From NCBI RefSeq assembly GCF_024506395.1, contig NZ_JANIBO010000001.1:496001-560000 (forward strand): a stretch of DNA of 64,000 nt, given 5' to 3'. The DNA comes from Cetobacterium sp. NK01 (GTDB lineage Bacteria > Fusobacteriota > Fusobacteriia > Fusobacteriales > Fusobacteriaceae). This document shows, piece by piece, positions 62,674 through 64,000 of this stretch (position 1 is its first letter; each line of letters opens with the position of its first letter). The position numbers were made by a program, and so were the translations under genes. A model generated the notes under the pieces. It made no database searches. It saw nothing but the letters and a program-made list of their open reading frames with translations, and was not told the origin of the DNA.

Positions 62674-63267
62674 ATGAATATAAAACAAGCAGATTTTACA
62701 AAATCAGCTGTATTTGAAAAAGATTATCCTGAAGAGCTAAATCATATTGAATTTGCCTTTGTAGGAAGATCAAATGTTGGAAAATCTTCTCTTATAAATA
62801 GTATTACAGGAAGAAATAAATTAGCCAAAACTAGTAAAACTCCAGGAAGAACTCAGTTAATTAACTATTTTCTAATCAACAAAGAATTTTTCTTTGTTGA
62901 TTTACCTGGATATGGTTTTGCTAAGGTTCCTAAAGAGATGAAAAAAGAATGGGGATTAACTATGGAGAGATACCTTGCTAGTCCTAGAAAAAAACTAGTT
63001 TTTGTTCTACTAGATATAAGAAGAATCCCTAGTGGTGAAGATCTTGAAATGCTTAATTGGCTAGATCACTATGGAACTCCATTTAAAATAATTTTTACAA
63101 AAATGGATAAAGTTTCTAATAATGAAAAATTCAAAGCTTTAAAAGATATTAGAACAAAAATTGATTTCCATAATGATGATGTCTTCTTCCACTCATCATT
63201 AAACAATAATGGAAAAGAACAAATTTTAAATTATATTGAAAGTTGTTTAGAGGGAGAAATTGAATAG
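62674..63267 (+). CDS. engB: Ribosome biogenesis GTPase EngB (YihA/YsxC)
   Basis: A 197-residue GTPase for 50S assembly. G1 is GRSNVGKSS, G3 DLPGYGFA and G4 TKMDK. A frame upstream overlaps the lon stop, but AAGAGG followed by ATG at 62674 gives the better start and the family's usual N-terminus. lon-engB adjacency is common. Confidence 0.96.
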   Translation: MNIKQADFTKSAVFEKDYPEELNHIEFAFVGRSNVGKSSLINSITGRNKLAKTSKTPGRTQLINYFLINKEFFFVDLPGYGFAKVPKEMKKEWGLTMERYLASPRKKLVFVLLDIRRIPSGEDLEMLNWLDHYGTPFKIIFTKMDKVSNNEKFKALKDIRTKIDFHNDDVFFHSSLNNNGKEQILNYIESCLEGEIE

Positions 63268-63278
63268 GAGGATTTAAA

Positions 63279-64000
63279 ATGAATGAATTAGCAACTACTT
63301 ATTCCCCTAATGAAATAGAGGGAAAATGGTATAAATATTGGGAGGAATCAAACTTTTTTGCTGCAACTTTAGATGATGGTAAGCCAAACTACTCTATAGT
63401 TATTCCACCTCCAAATGTAACTGGTATATTACATATGGGACATATTCTTAATAACAGTATTCAAGATGTACTTGTTAGATATAAAAGAATGAGTGGATAT
63501 AATACTCTTTGGATGCCTGGAACTGACCATGCTGGTATTGCAACTCAAAATAAAGTTGAAAGAAAATTAGCTGACGAAGGTTTAACTAAAGAGGATTTAG
63601 GTAGAGAAGAGTTTATTAAACAAGTTTGGGAATGGAAAGAACAATATGGTAGTGTTATTACAACTCAGCTTAGAAAAATAGGAGCTTCTTTAGATTGGAA
63701 AAGAGAAAGATTCACAATGGATCAAGGTCTTTCTGAATCTGTTAAAGATATTTTCATTAAACTTTTCAATGATGGATTAATATATCAAGGTGAGTACATG
63801 GTTAACTGGTGTCCTAGATGTGGTACTGCATTAGCTGATGATGAAGTTGATCACGAGGAAAAAGCTGGTTCACTATGGAATATTAAATATCCTGTTAAAG
63901 ATTCTGACGAATTTTTAATTATAGCTACTACAAGACCTGAAACTATGCTTGCTGATGTGGCTATTGCAGTTAATCCAAATGATGAAAGATATTCTCATCT
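63279..64000 (+). CDS. valS: Valyl-tRNA synthetase, 3' end outside the window
   Basis: The first 240 codons of a class I aminoacyl-tRNA synthetase. PPPNVTGILHMGH (about 46-58) carries the HIGH-type motif HMGH, followed by MPGTDHAGIATQ and WCPRCGTALADDEVDHEE, which is ValRS specific, and the start of the editing domain (TTRPETMLADVA). AGGAGG lies seven bases before the ATG. The frame is open to the window end. Confidence 0.97.
   Translation, partial: MNELATTYSPNEIEGKWYKYWEESNFFAATLDDGKPNYSIVIPPPNVTGILHMGHILNNSIQDVLVRYKRMSGYNTLWMPGTDHAGIATQNKVERKLADEGLTKEDLGREEFIKQVWEWKEQYGSVITTQLRKIGASLDWKRERFTMDQGLSESVKDIFIKLFNDGLIYQGEYMVNWCPRCGTALADDEVDHEEKAGSLWNIKYPVKDSDEFLIIATTRPETMLADVAIAVNPNDERYSH

Noticed and set aside
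1..64000. tRNA, rRNA, CRISPR arrays, insertion sequences, prophage genes
   Set aside because: All larger gaps were read on both strands; no cloverleaf, spaced repeats, transposase, integrase or phage gene was seen.

Overview
The window is AT-rich chromosomal DNA that reads as a core segment of a Fusobacteriota genome, close to Fusobacterium or Cetobacterium (inference; no 16S or other marker is present). The grounds are very low GC, an outer-membrane cell plan (TonB/ExbB/ExbD, a TonB-dependent receptor, an OmpA-type lipoprotein), the anaerobic 3-methylaspartate route of glutamate fermentation, an anaerobic radical-SAM haem-degradation gene beside a flavodoxin, and a rimP-nusA-infB operon whose YlxR and L7Ae-like proteins are fused. 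I saw no rRNA, tRNA, CRISPR array, prophage or insertion sequence.

Layout. 1-5.5 kb (minus): partial tilS, a DUF4080 radical SAM gene, mltG and a DEAD-box helicase. 5.8-9.2 kb: a small PII-like protein, then a ferrous-iron operon feoA-feoA-feoB plus a 49-residue FeoB-associated Cys-rich protein. 9.2-12.6 kb: two tandem TtcA-like PP-loop proteins, a divergent Cys-rich small protein, a redox C_GCAxxG_C_C protein and a small lipoprotein. 12.7-19.9 kb: class II photolyase, thioesterase, a LytS/LytR two-component pair convergent with a CstA transporter, an EI24 membrane protein and an OmpA lipoprotein. 20-27 kb: NADH oxidase, M20 dipeptidase, MBL hydrolase, EamA transporter, DUF1499 protein, rubrerythrin and nitroreductase.

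26.8-38.1 kb is a haem acquisition and breakdown island: hugZ, an ABC half-exporter, periplasmic binding protein, ATPase, permease, TonB receptor, radical-SAM HmuW-like protein, exbD and exbB on the minus strand; tonB and a BilS/HmuF-like flavodoxin divergently on the plus strand; and hutX convergent to them. Haem would be pulled through the receptor by TonB-ExbBD, moved inward by the ABC importer, held by HutX or HugZ, and opened anaerobically by the HmuW-like enzyme with the flavodoxin as redox partner. The ABC half-exporter has no assigned role and may export a product. Several promoters here resemble each other and carry Fur-like AT palindromes.

38.2-42.7 kb: a YihY/BrkB membrane protein and the murR-murQ-murP operon for N-acetylmuramic acid. 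42.8-50.3 kb (minus): glmS-glmL-glmE-mal-citD-citE-citF, which takes glutamate through 3-methylaspartate and mesaconate; CitDEF most likely act as citramalate lyase. Mesaconase and the CitD-activating enzymes are not in the window. 50.5-64 kb (plus): rimP-nusA-ylxR/L7Ae-infB-rbfA-recJ, then tig-clpP-clpX-lon-engB-valS (valS cut by the window end), a translation and protein quality-control block.

No wholly unknown system stands out. The best leads are the haem island with its unexplained exporter, the TtcA pair with the Cys-rich neighbour, a candidate LytTR operator on cstA, an operator palindrome on the OmpA lipoprotein gene, an internal IF2 start, and an apparent AUA start on the MBL gene.
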